A stretch of DNA of 19,543 nt from Rickettsia endosymbiont of Bryobia graminum (GTDB lineage Bacteria; Pseudomonadota; Alphaproteobacteria; Rickettsiales; Rickettsiaceae): NCBI GenBank assembly GCA_020881085.1, contig JAJIYR010000082.1:1-19543 (forward strand). Direction: 5' to 3'. Shown here in pieces: positions 7,692 through 15,664 of this stretch (the stretch's first letter is position 1; every line of letters starts with the position of its first letter). Under the pieces are notes generated by a model. The model made no database searches, had not been told where the DNA came from, and saw only the letters and a program-made list of their open reading frames with translations. A program made the translations under genes and the position numbers.

Positions 7692-7772
7692 GCATATTTA
7701 TTTATGCTAGTGGTAGCAGATTCCATTTTCTCTAAAAATTTCTCAACTAATTTGTATATACGTAGAGAAAAT
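7692..7772. repeat. Hairpin-rich spacer between rseP and bamA
   Basis: The 181-bp gap between rseP and bamA contains several inverted repeats: GCATA/TATGC at 7692-7707, GCTA/TAGC at 7706-7717, and the longest, ATTTTCTCTA at 7725-7734 with its exact complement at 7763-7772 (10 bp, 28-nt loop). No T-tract follows the last pair in the operon direction, so this is not a classical terminator. It could be a decayed palindromic element or a processing region. I see no convincing gene here. Confidence 0.35.
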
Positions 7773-7777
7773 CTAAT

Positions 7778-8824
7778 TTAAAACACTAAACTTTTTATAT
7801 CATTTGAGATAGAAATTACAATAAGAAAAATAATAGCTATCATACCAATTTTTAATATGGCATTTTTTACCCTTTCACTAGGAGCTTTTTTTGTTACTGC
7901 TTCATACATTATGAAAATTAAATATCCTCCATCTAGAACAGGGATTGGTAAAAAATTAAGTAATCCCAAATTAATAGATATCATTGCTAGAAATAATCCA
8001 AAACTTGTAACCCCAGAGTCTAATGATTTGCCTGATTCCTTTGCTATAGCAATTGGACCACCAAGCCCATCTAAGGATTTTGTGCCAATTATCATTTGTT
8101 CTAGAGATTGTAAAATTAATTTTGAAATATAGATAACATCAGTGAAAGCTTGATGTAGACTTTGGAAGATATTTAATTTAATAAGAATAGGTTCGTTTTT
8201 GGGGATAATACCAATATAAAGGGCTTTTACAGCAGTATTATTAATTTTTCTAGTAATTTCTTCTGGAGTTACAGAAATATCTATAACTTCTTCTTTTCTT
8301 TCTACAATTAGATGAAGATTTTCTTTGCCGTTTATTAATATATTTCTTTGTAGGTCAGCAAAATCTTTAATTTTATTGTTACCAACCATAATGATTTTAT
8401 CATTTTCTAGTAGCCCAACTTTTTCTGCAGGTGAATTAGTTACTACTTCTCCAATTATAGGAGGAATTTCTACTTGCCCGTGAACACAATAAATAGCTGT
8501 AAAAATTATAATAGCTAATAAATAATTAGCTGCAGGTCCTGCAAATATAGTTAAAAACTGAGCATATAAAGGTTTGCTGCGGAAACTATTATCCTGAATA
8601 TTCGTGGAATTAAAACCTTGAATTTTAACATAACCACCAAAAGGAAGAGCGCAAATTTTCCAGTTAACATTATCCTTGTCTACTCTGGAAAATAAAGTTT
8701 TGCCAAAGCCTATAGAAAACTCTTCAATTTTCATGCCAAAGAATTTAGCCACGTAATAATGACCAAACTCATGAATAAACACTAGAAAACTAATGGTAAA
8801 AATAAATCCAAATAGAGATAGCAT
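7778..8824 (-). CDS. rseP: RIP metalloprotease RseP (site-2 protease)
   Basis: This is an intramembrane zinc protease that cleaves transmembrane anchors such as anti-sigma factors and remnant signal peptides. The 348-residue protein has the zinc motif HEFGH at 18-22 (H18, E19, H22) in the first membrane segment and the third zinc ligand in NFLPIPVLDGG at 290-300 (D298), with further membrane segments at about 87-113, 275-290 and 325-340. A single PDZ-like region covers about 115-190 (IIGEVVTNSPAEKVGL). One PDZ rather than the two of E. coli RseP is usual in many alphaproteobacteria. It is first in the rseP-bamA-skp block and diverges from nusB. No strong Shine-Dalgarno precedes the ATG. Confidence 0.94.
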   Translation of the reverse strand: MLSLFGFIFTISFLVFIHEFGHYYVAKFFGMKIEEFSIGFGKTLFSRVDKDNVNWKICALPFGGYVKIQGFNSTNIQDNSFRSKPLYAQFLTIFAGPAANYLLAIIIFTAIYCVHGQVEIPPIIGEVVTNSPAEKVGLLENDKIIMVGNNKIKDFADLQRNILINGKENLHLIVERKEEVIDISVTPEEITRKINNTAVKALYIGIIPKNEPILIKLNIFQSLHQAFTDVIYISKLILQSLEQMIIGTKSLDGLGGPIAIAKESGKSLDSGVTSFGLFLAMISINLGLLNFLPIPVLDGGYLIFIMYEAVTKKAPSERVKNAILKIGMIAIIFLIVISISNDIKSLVF

Positions 8825-8846
8825 ATAATTTTAAACTTTTAATATG

Positions 8847-8875
8847 TTTACTAGTATATAATTTTTTGTTATAAT
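8847..8875 (+). promoter_or_regulatory. Candidate sigma70 promoter of nusB
   Basis: TTTACT at 8847-8852 (4 of 6 matches to TTGACA) and a perfect TATAAT at 8870-8875 are 17 bp apart. They lie in the divergent rseP/nusB gap, and the predicted start near 8882 gives a leader of about 50 nt before the nusB ATG at 8933. Confidence 0.6.
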
Positions 8876-8932
8876 TCTGCCCTTCCGTTTGTCTCATTAT
8901 AGTATTAATTCAACAAAATTATTTATGGCTCT

Positions 8933-9394
8933 ATGACTTCATTAAATCAGATTAGTACCAAGACTATAGCACGAATTGCTGCTGTACAAGTAATATATCA
9001 ATATAATCTTACAGATCAGAATCAAGATGTTAATTTGCTTATGGAGCAAATTATTCGATTTTATCAAGATGAGAGAGCAGCAAGTGATTCCACTAAATCA
9101 ATAAAAGTGAGATTTAGTATAAGTCATTTTGAATTACTAGTAAAGTCTGTAATTGAGCATTTGCCAGAGATTGATGAGATAATAGAGAAACATTTATCTT
9201 CTGAGTGGAAAATAACAAATCTACCTATTTTACTTCTTGCTCTTTTACGTGTTGCAATTTGTGAGTTACAATATTTTTCAAATGTACCAAGTAAAGTGGT
9301 TATTAATGAGTTTACGGATATTACTAGCGATATGTTAAGTGAAAAAGAAGTAGCTTTTGTTAATTCAATATTGGATAATATAGCTAAGAAGTAA
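8933..9394 (+). CDS. nusB: Transcription antitermination factor NusB
   Basis: NusB is a small helical RNA-binding protein that, with NusE (S10), binds boxA RNA and supports rRNA antitermination. The 153 residues include the family's first helix TIARIAAVQVIYQYN at 11-25 and the C-terminal half with EWKITNLPILLLALLRVAICELQ, PSKVVINEFTDIT and the final EKEVAFVNSILDNIA, a near-canonical NusB ending. An ATG at 8925 is followed at once by an in-frame stop, so 8933 is the start. It is divergent from rseP and has its own promoter. Confidence 0.95.
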   Translation: MTSLNQISTKTIARIAAVQVIYQYNLTDQNQDVNLLMEQIIRFYQDERAASDSTKSIKVRFSISHFELLVKSVIEHLPEIDEIIEKHLSSEWKITNLPILLLALLRVAICELQYFSNVPSKVVINEFTDITSDMLSEKEVAFVNSILDNIAKK

Positions 9395-9488
9395 GTGATA
9401 TTGGATTATTGCTGGTAGGTAGAAAATCTAGTTAATCATCATGACAAGAAGGTGTAGGAGTGATGTGGCTATCCAGAAAATATAAACT

Positions 9489-9556
9489 TGTCATGCTGAA
9501 CTTATTCCAGCATCTCATAAATACCTAAGAGATCCTGAAGCAAGTTCAAGATGACA
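9489..9556. repeat. 68-bp Rickettsiales palindromic repeat between nusB and petC
   Basis: Two 28-nt arms (9489-9516 and 9529-9556) are inverted repeats with 22 of 28 positions complementary, around a 12-nt loop. The termini are TGTCAT and ATGACA, and the internal text TGCTGAACTT / AAGTTCAAGATGACA is of the kind I recognise as a dispersed palindromic element in Rickettsia and relatives. The stem starts within CTTGTCATG (9487-9495), which is itself complementary to CATGACAAG at 9440-9448, so a larger or nested structure is possible. It sits in the 220-bp gap between the convergent nusB and petC and could terminate transcription from both sides. The rest of that gap shows nothing else. Confidence 0.75.
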
Positions 9557-9614
9557 TAGTCATTTAACTTTCATCTTATAGTAATAAGGCTATATTATCT
9601 TACCATGAGATACA

Positions 9615-10373
9615 CTACTTTATATCTTTCCAAATTTTCTTCTTAGATATATAAAATAAAATAGTAAATACAACTAAAAACATTATTACTTTTAGTCCCA
9701 TAGATTTACGATTTTCCATTTCAGGCTCAGCTGCCCATTGCAGAAAAGTAGTGACATCCATAGCCATTTGTTCAACAGAAGCTTTAGTTCCATCCATATA
9801 TAGTACTTGATCATCATTAAGGGGTACCGGCATAGCAATCTGATATCCAGGAAAATACTTATTGTAATACAATCCTGGCATTAATTTAAGATCTTGAGGC
9901 GGTTCACTATAACCAGTTAGTAAAGAATACAAATAATTTGCTCCATCGGGTCTGGCTTTGACTATTAAGGATAAGTCAGGAGGGTAGGCGCCATTATTAG
10001 CTGCCCTTGCTGCTTCTTCATTAGGATATGGTTTAATAAAGCGATCAGATGGCAAGGCGGGCCTTTCAAACATTTCTCCTGTGTCATTAGGACCATCTTG
10101 AATAGTATAGCTTTTTGCTATTTCTTTAATTTCTGCGTCAGAAAAACCTAAATCTTTTAAATTTCTGTAATATAGATTATAAAGTCCATGACAAGCACTA
10201 CATACTTCTTTATATACTTGAAATCCTCTTTGAGCAGCTTTTCTATCCACGCTACCAAAAACACCATCAAATGACCAGGTAATTTTTTTTAACGGTGGGA
10301 TTTCATTAGCACTAGCTAGGATAGGTACTATAACTAATAATAAGTACAAGAAAATATTATTTTTTTTTATCAT
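9615..10373 (-). CDS. petC: Cytochrome c1 of the bc1 complex
   Basis: This is the membrane-anchored heme c subunit of ubiquinol:cytochrome c oxidoreductase, passing electrons from the Rieske centre to cytochrome c. Numbered from the ATG at 10373, the 252-residue protein has a signal peptide (about 1-22), the heme-attachment motif C58-x-x-C61-H62, the axial methionine M181 ([12 protein letters not shown]) and a C-terminal membrane anchor at about 225-242 followed by KKKIWKD. The frame extends upstream to 10412, but the ATG at 10373 forms an ATGA overlap with the cytochrome b stop and is followed at once by a proper signal peptide, so it is preferred. Cytochrome b and c1 are separate genes here, not the fused fbcH arrangement of some rhizobia. 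Confidence 0.95.
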   Translation of the reverse strand: MIKKNNIFLYLLLVIVPILASANEIPPLKKITWSFDGVFGSVDRKAAQRGFQVYKEVCSACHGLYNLYYRNLKDLGFSDAEIKEIAKSYTIQDGPNDTGEMFERPALPSDRFIKPYPNEEAARAANNGAYPPDLSLIVKARPDGANYLYSLLTGYSEPPQDLKLMPGLYYNKYFPGYQIAMPVPLNDDQVLYMDGTKASVEQMAMDVTTFLQWAAEPEMENRKSMGLKVIMFLVVFTILFYISKKKIWKDIK

Positions 10374-11566
10374 ATATGATCCGGTAATGGTAGAAGTTTT
10401 TCGTATTTGCAAATTAATGGTATTAATACTAAGAAGTGGAAAAAATAATAAGTAGCAGCAAATCTACTTAAGGTAATATATGGCTCTTCAGCTGGCATAC
10501 CGCCAAGGTATCCAAGTATTAAACAATCTATAGCAAATACCCAAAAAGCTATTTTAAACATTGGTCTAAATTTTGCGCTTCTGACTTTTGAAGTATCAAG
10601 CCAAGGTAAAACAAATAATACAAAAATACTAGAAAACATTAAGAGTACGCCACCAAGCTTAGATGGTACAGCCCTTAAGATAGCATAAAACGGTAAAAAA
10701 TACCATTCTGGTACAATATGAGCAGGTGTAACTAGAGGATTAGCTGGGATATAATTGTCAGGATGCCCTAGATAATTTGGTTGATAGAATATAAAGAAAG
10801 CAAATATTAAAAAATAAAAACCAAATCCAACAAAATCTTTTACTGTATAATATGGATGAAAAGGTATAGTATCTTTATCAGATTTAACATCAATGCCTTT
10901 AGGGTTATTTGAACCATGCATATGTAAAGCAGTTAGGTGCAACATTACTAAGCCCACAATTAGAAATGGTAATAAGTAATGCAGTGAGAAAAATCTATTA
11001 AGAGTTGGGTTATCGACAGAAAAGCCCCCCCAAAGCCAAGTAACTATTGATTTTCCTATAACAGGGATTGCAGAAAATAAATTGGTAATTACAGTTGCTC
11101 CCCAATAGCTCATTTGTCCCCATGGTAGAACATACCCCATAAATGCTGCTGCCATCATTGTAAGGAAAATTATGATACCTATATGCCATAATAACTCCCG
11201 AGGTGATTTATATGATCCATAGTATAAGGCTTTAAAGATATGTAGATAAACCGCTACAAAAAACATCGAGGCGCCTACAGAATGAGTATATCGTATTAAC
11301 CAGCCGTAATTAACGTCGCGCATAATTTTTTCAACGCTTTCAAATGCATGATCTACATGTGGCGTATAATGCATAGCTAGAATGATTCCAGTAATGATTT
11401 GGATTAATAAAGCAATACCTGCTATTGATCCCAAGTTCCACATATAACTGAGATTTTTAGGGGTGCGATATTCACCTAAATGTTTTAAAAAGGTAAAAAT
11501 AGGTAATCTGTAATCTATCCATTCTACTATGGAATTAGTATTTTTGGGATAATTGCTGTCATTCAT
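10370..11566 (-). CDS. petB: Cytochrome b of the bc1 complex
   Basis: This is the central membrane subunit, which oxidises ubiquinol at Qo and reduces quinone at Qi. The 398-residue length is close to alphaproteobacterial and mitochondrial cytochrome b (380-440). The heme-ligand pairs are H95/H196 and H109/H210, with the characteristic 13-residue spacing inside each helix (H95-H109 and H196-H210). The Qo-site PEWY is at 286-289. Eight membrane helices are apparent. It lies 6 bp after petA and overlaps petC by 4 nt, so the three genes form one operon in the standard order. Confidence 0.97.
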   Translation of the reverse strand: MNDSNYPKNTNSIVEWIDYRLPIFTFLKHLGEYRTPKNLSYMWNLGSIAGIALLIQIITGIILAMHYTPHVDHAFESVEKIMRDVNYGWLIRYTHSVGASMFFVAVYLHIFKALYYGSYKSPRELLWHIGIIIFLTMMAAAFMGYVLPWGQMSYWGATVITNLFSAIPVIGKSIVTWLWGGFSVDNPTLNRFFSLHYLLPFLIVGLVMLHLTALHMHGSNNPKGIDVKSDKDTIPFHPYYTVKDFVGFGFYFLIFAFFIFYQPNYLGHPDNYIPANPLVTPAHIVPEWYFLPFYAILRAVPSKLGGVLLMFSSIFVLFVLPWLDTSKVRSAKFRPMFKIAFWVFAIDCLILGYLGGMPAEEPYITLSRFAATYYFFHFLVLIPLICKYEKLLPLPDHI

Positions 11567-11572
11567 AAATAA

Positions 11573-12100
11573 TTATCCAATTTTAATTTTTGTATCAGAA
11601 ATAAATTCATAAGGAGGGATGGCTAAATTTAATGGAGCTGGTCCTTGCCGAACTCGTCCGGATGAATCATATTGAGAACCATGGCAAGGGCAAAACCATC
11701 CATCATAATCGCCCTGATTAGCAAGTGGTACGCATCCTAAATGGGTGCAAATACCGATAGTCACTAACCATTGATCATGTCCAGCTTTAACGCGATCTTG
11801 ATCAAGTTCTGGATCAATTAACTCAGAAAGTTTGACATCTCGTGCTTCATCAATTTTTGTTTGAGTTCTATTAGTAATAAAGACTGGTTTTCCTTGCCAT
11901 TTAACAGTAAGGGTTTGTCCTGGTTGTATATGAGATAGATCTACTTCTATGGAAGACATTGCTAAAACATCGGCTGAAGGATTTAGTGAATCAACAAGAG
12001 GCCAAGCGACACATGTTGCACCAACAGCTACCATGCTGCTAGCAGTTAGAGTAATAAAGTCTCTGCGGGTGGTTTTATTTTGGTCTTTTATATCTGTCAT
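11573..12100 (-). CDS. petA: Rieske iron-sulfur protein of the bc1 complex
   Basis: This is the 2Fe-2S subunit that carries electrons from ubiquinol to cytochrome c1. The 175-residue protein has a twin-arginine N-terminus ([12 protein letters not shown] at 10-21) followed by a membrane anchor (about 17-37). The cluster boxes are C118-T-H120-L-G-C123 and C137-P-C139-H140-G-S. C118, H120, C137 and H140 are the ligands, and C123/C139 form the disulfide. It is first in the operon and has a good upstream promoter. The Tat motif is retained as an uncleaved anchor in this family. Confidence 0.97.
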   Translation of the reverse strand: MTDIKDQNKTTRRDFITLTASSMVAVGATCVAWPLVDSLNPSADVLAMSSIEVDLSHIQPGQTLTVKWQGKPVFITNRTQTKIDEARDVKLSELIDPELDQDRVKAGHDQWLVTIGICTHLGCVPLANQGDYDGWFCPCHGSQYDSSGRVRQGPAPLNLAIPPYEFISDTKIKIG

Positions 12101-12137
12101 AAATTGATTAAACTAAAGATGATTAAGCTCTTATAAG

Positions 12138-12165
12138 ATAATATCTAATCAAAGTAAAAAATCAA
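12138..12165 (-). promoter_or_regulatory. Candidate sigma70 promoter of the petABC operon
   Basis: On the minus strand, TTGATT (-35, 12165-12160) and TATTAT (-10, 12143-12138) are 16 bp apart. The predicted start near 12131 leaves a leader of about 30 nt before the petA ATG at 12100. It is the best promoter-like pair in the 234-bp divergent gap, which otherwise shows only a weaker plus-strand pair (TTTACA at 12271-12276 and TAGAAT at 12296-12301, 19 bp apart) that may serve the 102-residue gene. Confidence 0.5.
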
Positions 12166-12334
12166 GAGTAACCCGTCTAAATGTATGGTGTTAGTTAAAA
12201 ATAATAGAAATATTTAAATTCTATGAATAAATTTAAATTATTTTATTGTAAGATATTTTTGAGTAAAAATTTTACAATTTGCAGCAAAAAAGAGCTAGAA
12301 TAGATTAATCTAAATTTTATTTATAAATGCTAAA

Positions 12335-12643
12335 ATGCCAAAAATCTATATTGTAGAAAATTTAAGTGATGCAAGAGAGTTTTTGTGTCAATTTCATGAT
12401 CCAGTAGTATTAACTAATAGAGTTGGTAGTACTAGATATTATGGTATTCTAGTATTAGATTATATGTTTAAAAAATTGTTAGAAGAATTTCCCCAAGTTA
12501 TTCAAATTATTATTGAAGTAGAGGATGACCATGCAGCGTTATTTTCTGCTATTAAACTGGGTTATAAAAATATAATCTATACAGGTAAGTCAGAGGAAGC
12601 TAGAAAGATGCTTGCTTCTATAGATAAATTAAATAATAGCTAA
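12335..12643 (+). CDS. Conserved small alpha/beta protein, function unknown
   Basis: The 102-residue protein looks like a compact alternating beta/alpha fold. It has a first strand PKIYIVEN, a helix, the strand PVVLTN, the helix YGILVLDYMFKKLLEEFP, the strand IQIIIEVEDD, the helix HAALFSAIKLG, the strand KNIIYTG and the final helix EEARKMLASIDKL. There is no signal peptide or membrane segment. The order (strand with acidic residues, an ALxxGxxxI-type helix, then a strand ending in TG) reminds me of short uncharacterised alphaproteobacterial proteins, but I cannot assign a Pfam family. It diverges from petA and lies 116 bp before the Ulp1-like gene. Codon use is ordinary for the window. Function unknown. 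Confidence 0.7.
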   Translation: MPKIYIVENLSDAREFLCQFHDPVVLTNRVGSTRYYGILVLDYMFKKLLEEFPQVIQIIIEVEDDHAALFSAIKLGYKNIIYTGKSEEARKMLASIDKLNNS

Positions 12644-12759
12644 ATTTTATCACATAAAAAATCCTTAAAAAAGATCTATGTAACTAATTTTAACGATTTA
12701 ATGTAATAAATATGCTATTATTAAGCTAGTGATAATTATAAACTAGTTGGTAGTATATT

Positions 12760-14160
12760 ATGGCAAGAGAGCAAGGGAGTAATAATTATTCCAATGAAAA
12801 TTATATATTATTAGGAGATAATAACAATATAAGAGAAATAGATTCTAATTTTAAGATATTAGGATTTATTTCTAATCCTAAAGAAATTACTAAAGAGCAA
12901 TATTGGTATGAATCCCAAGATATATTTAATGTATTAAGAGATAAAGTTGATACGAGAACAGTCGATATTATATTTCCTGAACCATTGCTTTGGAATGAAA
13001 AAAATAAACAATCTCTTAAAGATACGCTGACTACTGAGTGCATTAGCTTAAAGAGTAATAATGATAAGAAATCAGCTATCATACCTATTAATTTAGGCAA
13101 TTCCCACTGGACTTCTTTGATAGTTACTAAAACTCCAGAGAATGATTTAATATTTACCTATAATAATCCTGATGGATCATCAATTAACCCCAGCTTAAAA
13201 GGTGTTTTACAAGAAGCTGCTCCGGAAGTGCCAATTATTGATTTAGAAACTAAACAACAGTGGAATGATTATGATTGTGGGCTTATTACTATAGATAATT
13301 TAGTAAAAATTGTTAATGGTGAGCCAATAAAATCTAATCTTACTGAAAATAGTGCAAAAGAGTATGCAACTAAATTGCGTCAAGAGCATGCTGAAGTAAT
13401 ACAAACACAGAAACAAAGAGAACAAAATCAGCAGCAAAATCAAGCGCAACAGCAGCAAAAAGTTAATGAGCACCCCACAAATCAGCAGATAGTTTCATCA
13501 CAATCTCTGAAGCAAAATCAAGCGCAACAGCAGCAAGTATCAGCTAATCAGCAGCAAGATAATAAAGGATGGACTTCTTTTAATAATATGTGGGAATCAA
13601 TAAAAAGAAACCCAGTTAAGTCAGTTGCTATGGGATTACTTTTAGCATCATGGCCAGTTGGTACAGCAATTGCAGGCTCTATTATTGCAGCAAAGATAGG
13701 AAAAGACATTATTAAAGAGAAATATCCAAATAATAAAGCAGTACAATTTTTTGATAATATAGGTAATAAAGTAACCCAAGCTTATGAAGCTATAGGTGAT
13801 AGAGTCGTACAATCTATAAAAGATATAGGTGTGCAAATTAAAAATAATCCAGGAAAAGCAGCGGCAGTAGGGGCGGTTATATTATTTACTCTACCATATA
13901 GTGCGGTAGCTGCTGGGGTTGTGTTGGCAGGGAAAGTGGTAAAAGATGTTATTGTTCCACCTAAACAACAAACTCCAATATCAGGGCAAGGGGTCCAAAA
14001 TCTATCACAGCAAAATCCGCAACAACAAACACAGCAACAGCAATATCAGAAGCAGCATAAGCTTTTCAGGCAACAAACGCCAATTCAGATGATAAAGAAT
14101 GTTGTTGCTCCGCCTTCACGGTCTAATAGCAAACAAAATAATAAACAACAAGAACGTTAG
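12760..14160 (+). CDS. Ulp1/C48-family cysteine protease-like protein with membrane hairpins; putative host-directed effector
   Basis: Residues about 45-190 resemble the Ulp1/SENP peptidase core (clan CE), which removes SUMO, NEDD8 or ubiquitin. There is an entry helix YWYESQDIFNVLRDKV, the catalytic-type His in GNSHWTSLIV (H116), an acid-position element FTYNNPDG (N135, N136, D138), and QWNDYDCG with Gln167 six residues before the nucleophile-type Cys173, exactly the Q-x-N-x-x-D-C-G pattern of Ulp1 enzymes. Residues 215-268 are a Gln-rich linker. Residues 281-318 and 360-398 are two related hydrophobic, glycine-rich segments, each able to form a membrane hairpin, and the tail is Gln/Lys-rich and basic. 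There is no signal peptide. Secretion (for example by type IV secretion) and host targets are inference; Orientia, Wolbachia and Rickettsia relatives carry Ulp1-like deubiquitinases. The 3' end lies 10 bp from convergent mgtE. Confidence 0.8.
   Translation: MAREQGSNNYSNENYILLGDNNNIREIDSNFKILGFISNPKEITKEQYWYESQDIFNVLRDKVDTRTVDIIFPEPLLWNEKNKQSLKDTLTTECISLKSNNDKKSAIIPINLGNSHWTSLIVTKTPENDLIFTYNNPDGSSINPSLKGVLQEAAPEVPIIDLETKQQWNDYDCGLITIDNLVKIVNGEPIKSNLTENSAKEYATKLRQEHAEVIQTQKQREQNQQQNQAQQQQKVNEHPTNQQIVSSQSLKQNQAQQQQVSANQQQDNKGWTSFNNMWESIKRNPVKSVAMGLLLASWPVGTAIAGSIIAAKIGKDIIKEKYPNNKAVQFFDNIGNKVTQAYEAIGDRVVQSIKDIGVQIKNNPGKAAAVGAVILFTLPYSAVAAGVVLAGKVVKDVIVPPKQQTPISGQGVQNLSQQNPQQQTQQQQYQKQHKLFRQQTPIQMIKNVVAPPSRSNSKQNNKQQER
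13433..13536 (+). repeat. 26-bp direct repeat pair in the Gln-rich linker of the Ulp1-like gene
   Basis: An identical 26-bp sequence occurs at 13433-13458 and 13511-13536. The copies are offset by 78 bp (26 codons) and so stay in frame, each encoding KQNQAQQQQ-like or QQNQAQQQQ-like text. This points to a past in-frame duplication or slippage in the linker and a site where its length could vary between strains. Confidence 0.85.
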
Positions 14161-14170
14161 TATTATTGTG

Positions 14171-15541
14171 TTATACTAAAAATAGGTAAGCTAGAGTTAG
14201 GAAAGTAAAAAAACCAAAGGAGTCGGTTATAGTAGTTAAGAAAACTCCCGAGCCTGTTGCAGGGTCTATATTTAAATAATGTAGAGTAATAGGAATTACT
14301 GAGCCAAAAAAACCGGCTATTAGGAAATTTAGTATAACAGCAATAGCAAAAACTAAACTAAGGTTAGGATCGGATAGCATAACTAAGCTTAAAAGCGCTC
14401 CAATTAAAGCTAAGGCAAAACCATTAAAGCCACATACAGCAACTTCTTTAAGTACAACTTTTAAGATATTATTATGGTGAATATCTTTATTGGCAAGGGC
14501 TCTTACTGTTACGGTCATTGCTTGTGTTCCAGCATTCCCACCCATAGAAGCTACTATAGGCATAATAGCGGCAAGTGCTATAAGTTTAGAAATAGTTAGG
14601 CTAAACTGATTAATAATAATAGAAGTAAAACATGCTGTAATTAGATTAACGAATAGCCAGGGGAATCTGTGTTTTACTGTATAAAAAAGATTATCGAAAG
14701 TATCTTGAGTATGTACGCCACCAAGAGACATAATATCTTTTTCTGTTTGTTCTTCAATAATATAAATCATATTATCTATTGAAACAGTACCAATTAATTT
14801 ACCATTTTTATTTACTACTGGAACAATAGTTAAAGCATATTGTTTAAAAATAAAGCTTAGCTCGCTTAAATTAGTAAATACATCAGTGATCTTAAAATCA
14901 TAATTCATTATTTTTTTTAAAGATTCCTCGCCTTTATATTTCAGTAAAGTGCTTAATAATATAATCCCTATGGGGCGATATTTACTGTCTGTGACGATAG
15001 CTGCATGAAAATCTTGTTTAATATGCTTGCTTTTAATAAAATCAATAGCTTTTGTAACAGTCCAATCTTCTTGAAAAGAAACAAAATTTCTTTCAATCAC
15101 CCTACCAACAGTATCTTCTGGATAGGTGCAACCTTCTAGAATTTGTTGTTTTTTCTCTTTTTTTAGGTTATCTAATATTACTTCTTTAGTATTTTCATCT
15201 AGGTCAACTATAACTTCAACAGCATCTTCTATTGGTAATTGATTGATTAATTGAGTAGTTTTTTGAATACCTAAAATTTCTAATATTAGTGATTTGCTGC
15301 TAACGTTTAGTTGAATCAAAGTTTCTGGACTGAGGCTGTCTTGTATTAAAGGTATAAGAATTTTGTATAGTTTTTGATTTATATTATCTAACAAATCTGC
15401 GAGATCAGCATAATGAAGATTTGTCATAATCTCTGCTGCTTGTTCAAATTGATCATTATTAATAAGAAAGTCAATTTGTTCAAAAGTTTCCTCAAACTGA
15501 TCTTGATGAACAGGTAATATACTTTTTGTTTGATTCTGCAT
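14171..15541 (-). CDS. mgtE: Magnesium transporter MgtE
   Basis: MgtE is a homodimeric Mg2+-gated channel for magnesium uptake. The 456-residue protein has the three expected parts: an N-terminal helical Mg2+-sensing domain (about 14-135), a CBS-domain pair (about 145-265, with IVTDSKYRPIGIILLSTLL and VVNKNGKLIGTVSIDN), and a five-helix membrane domain (about 290-456). The pore region has the hallmark PIVASMGGNAGTQAMTV at 328-344 and NIDPATGSGVFLTTITDSFGF at 424-444, including the conserved Asp residues D426 and D440. Length is normal. A GAGGAG ribosome binding site lies just before the ATG at 15541. It converges on the Ulp1-like gene with a 10-bp gap and lies downstream of tRNA-Leu on the same strand. 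Confidence 0.95.
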   Translation of the reverse strand: MQNQTKSILPVHQDQFEETFEQIDFLINNDQFEQAAEIMTNLHYADLADLLDNINQKLYKILIPLIQDSLSPETLIQLNVSSKSLILEILGIQKTTQLINQLPIEDAVEVIVDLDENTKEVILDNLKKEKKQQILEGCTYPEDTVGRVIERNFVSFQEDWTVTKAIDFIKSKHIKQDFHAAIVTDSKYRPIGIILLSTLLKYKGEESLKKIMNYDFKITDVFTNLSELSFIFKQYALTIVPVVNKNGKLIGTVSIDNMIYIIEEQTEKDIMSLGGVHTQDTFDNLFYTVKHRFPWLFVNLITACFTSIIINQFSLTISKLIALAAIMPIVASMGGNAGTQAMTVTVRALANKDIHHNNILKVVLKEVAVCGFNGFALALIGALLSLVMLSDPNLSLVFAIAVILNFLIAGFFGSVIPITLHYLNIDPATGSGVFLTTITDSFGFFTFLTLAYLFLV

Positions 15542-15664
15542 AACTCCTCATGGGATTTATTTGAGTTATAAAAGTATCATCATCAGCCAAGAAGAATGAG
15601 TTAACCGCATTCTGATGCTAAGAATTAGATATTCTAAATTTAATTAGTGTAAGAACTGTTATCT

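Noticed and set aside
5231..7766. Shared 11-mer ATATACGTAGA at 5231-5241 and 7756-7766
   Set aside because: An 11-base match between two AT-rich sites in 20 kb is expected by chance many times over, and the flanking sequence diverges quickly.
7857..8132. 91-codon plus-strand open frame inside rseP
   Set aside because: It is antisense to the well-conserved RseP C-terminal half, with no ribosome binding site or recognisable domain.
10374..10412. Upstream extension of cytochrome c1 to 10412
   Set aside because: It would place 13 non-signal residues before a standard signal peptide and extend the overlap with cytochrome b; the ATGA overlap start is better.
12801..13100. 99-codon minus-strand open frame inside the Ulp1-like gene
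   Set aside because: The plus-strand frame is longer and carries protease motifs; the antisense frame shows none.
13380..13570. CAGCAA-rich tract considered as a CRISPR-like or tandem array
   Set aside because: There are no regularly spaced palindromic repeats; the tract is coding, in frame, and explained by Gln/Asn codons plus one 26-bp duplication.
13648..13836. 62-codon minus-strand open frame inside the Ulp1-like gene
   Set aside because: It is antisense to the hydrophobic repeat; the Cys/Tyr-rich translation is a by-product.
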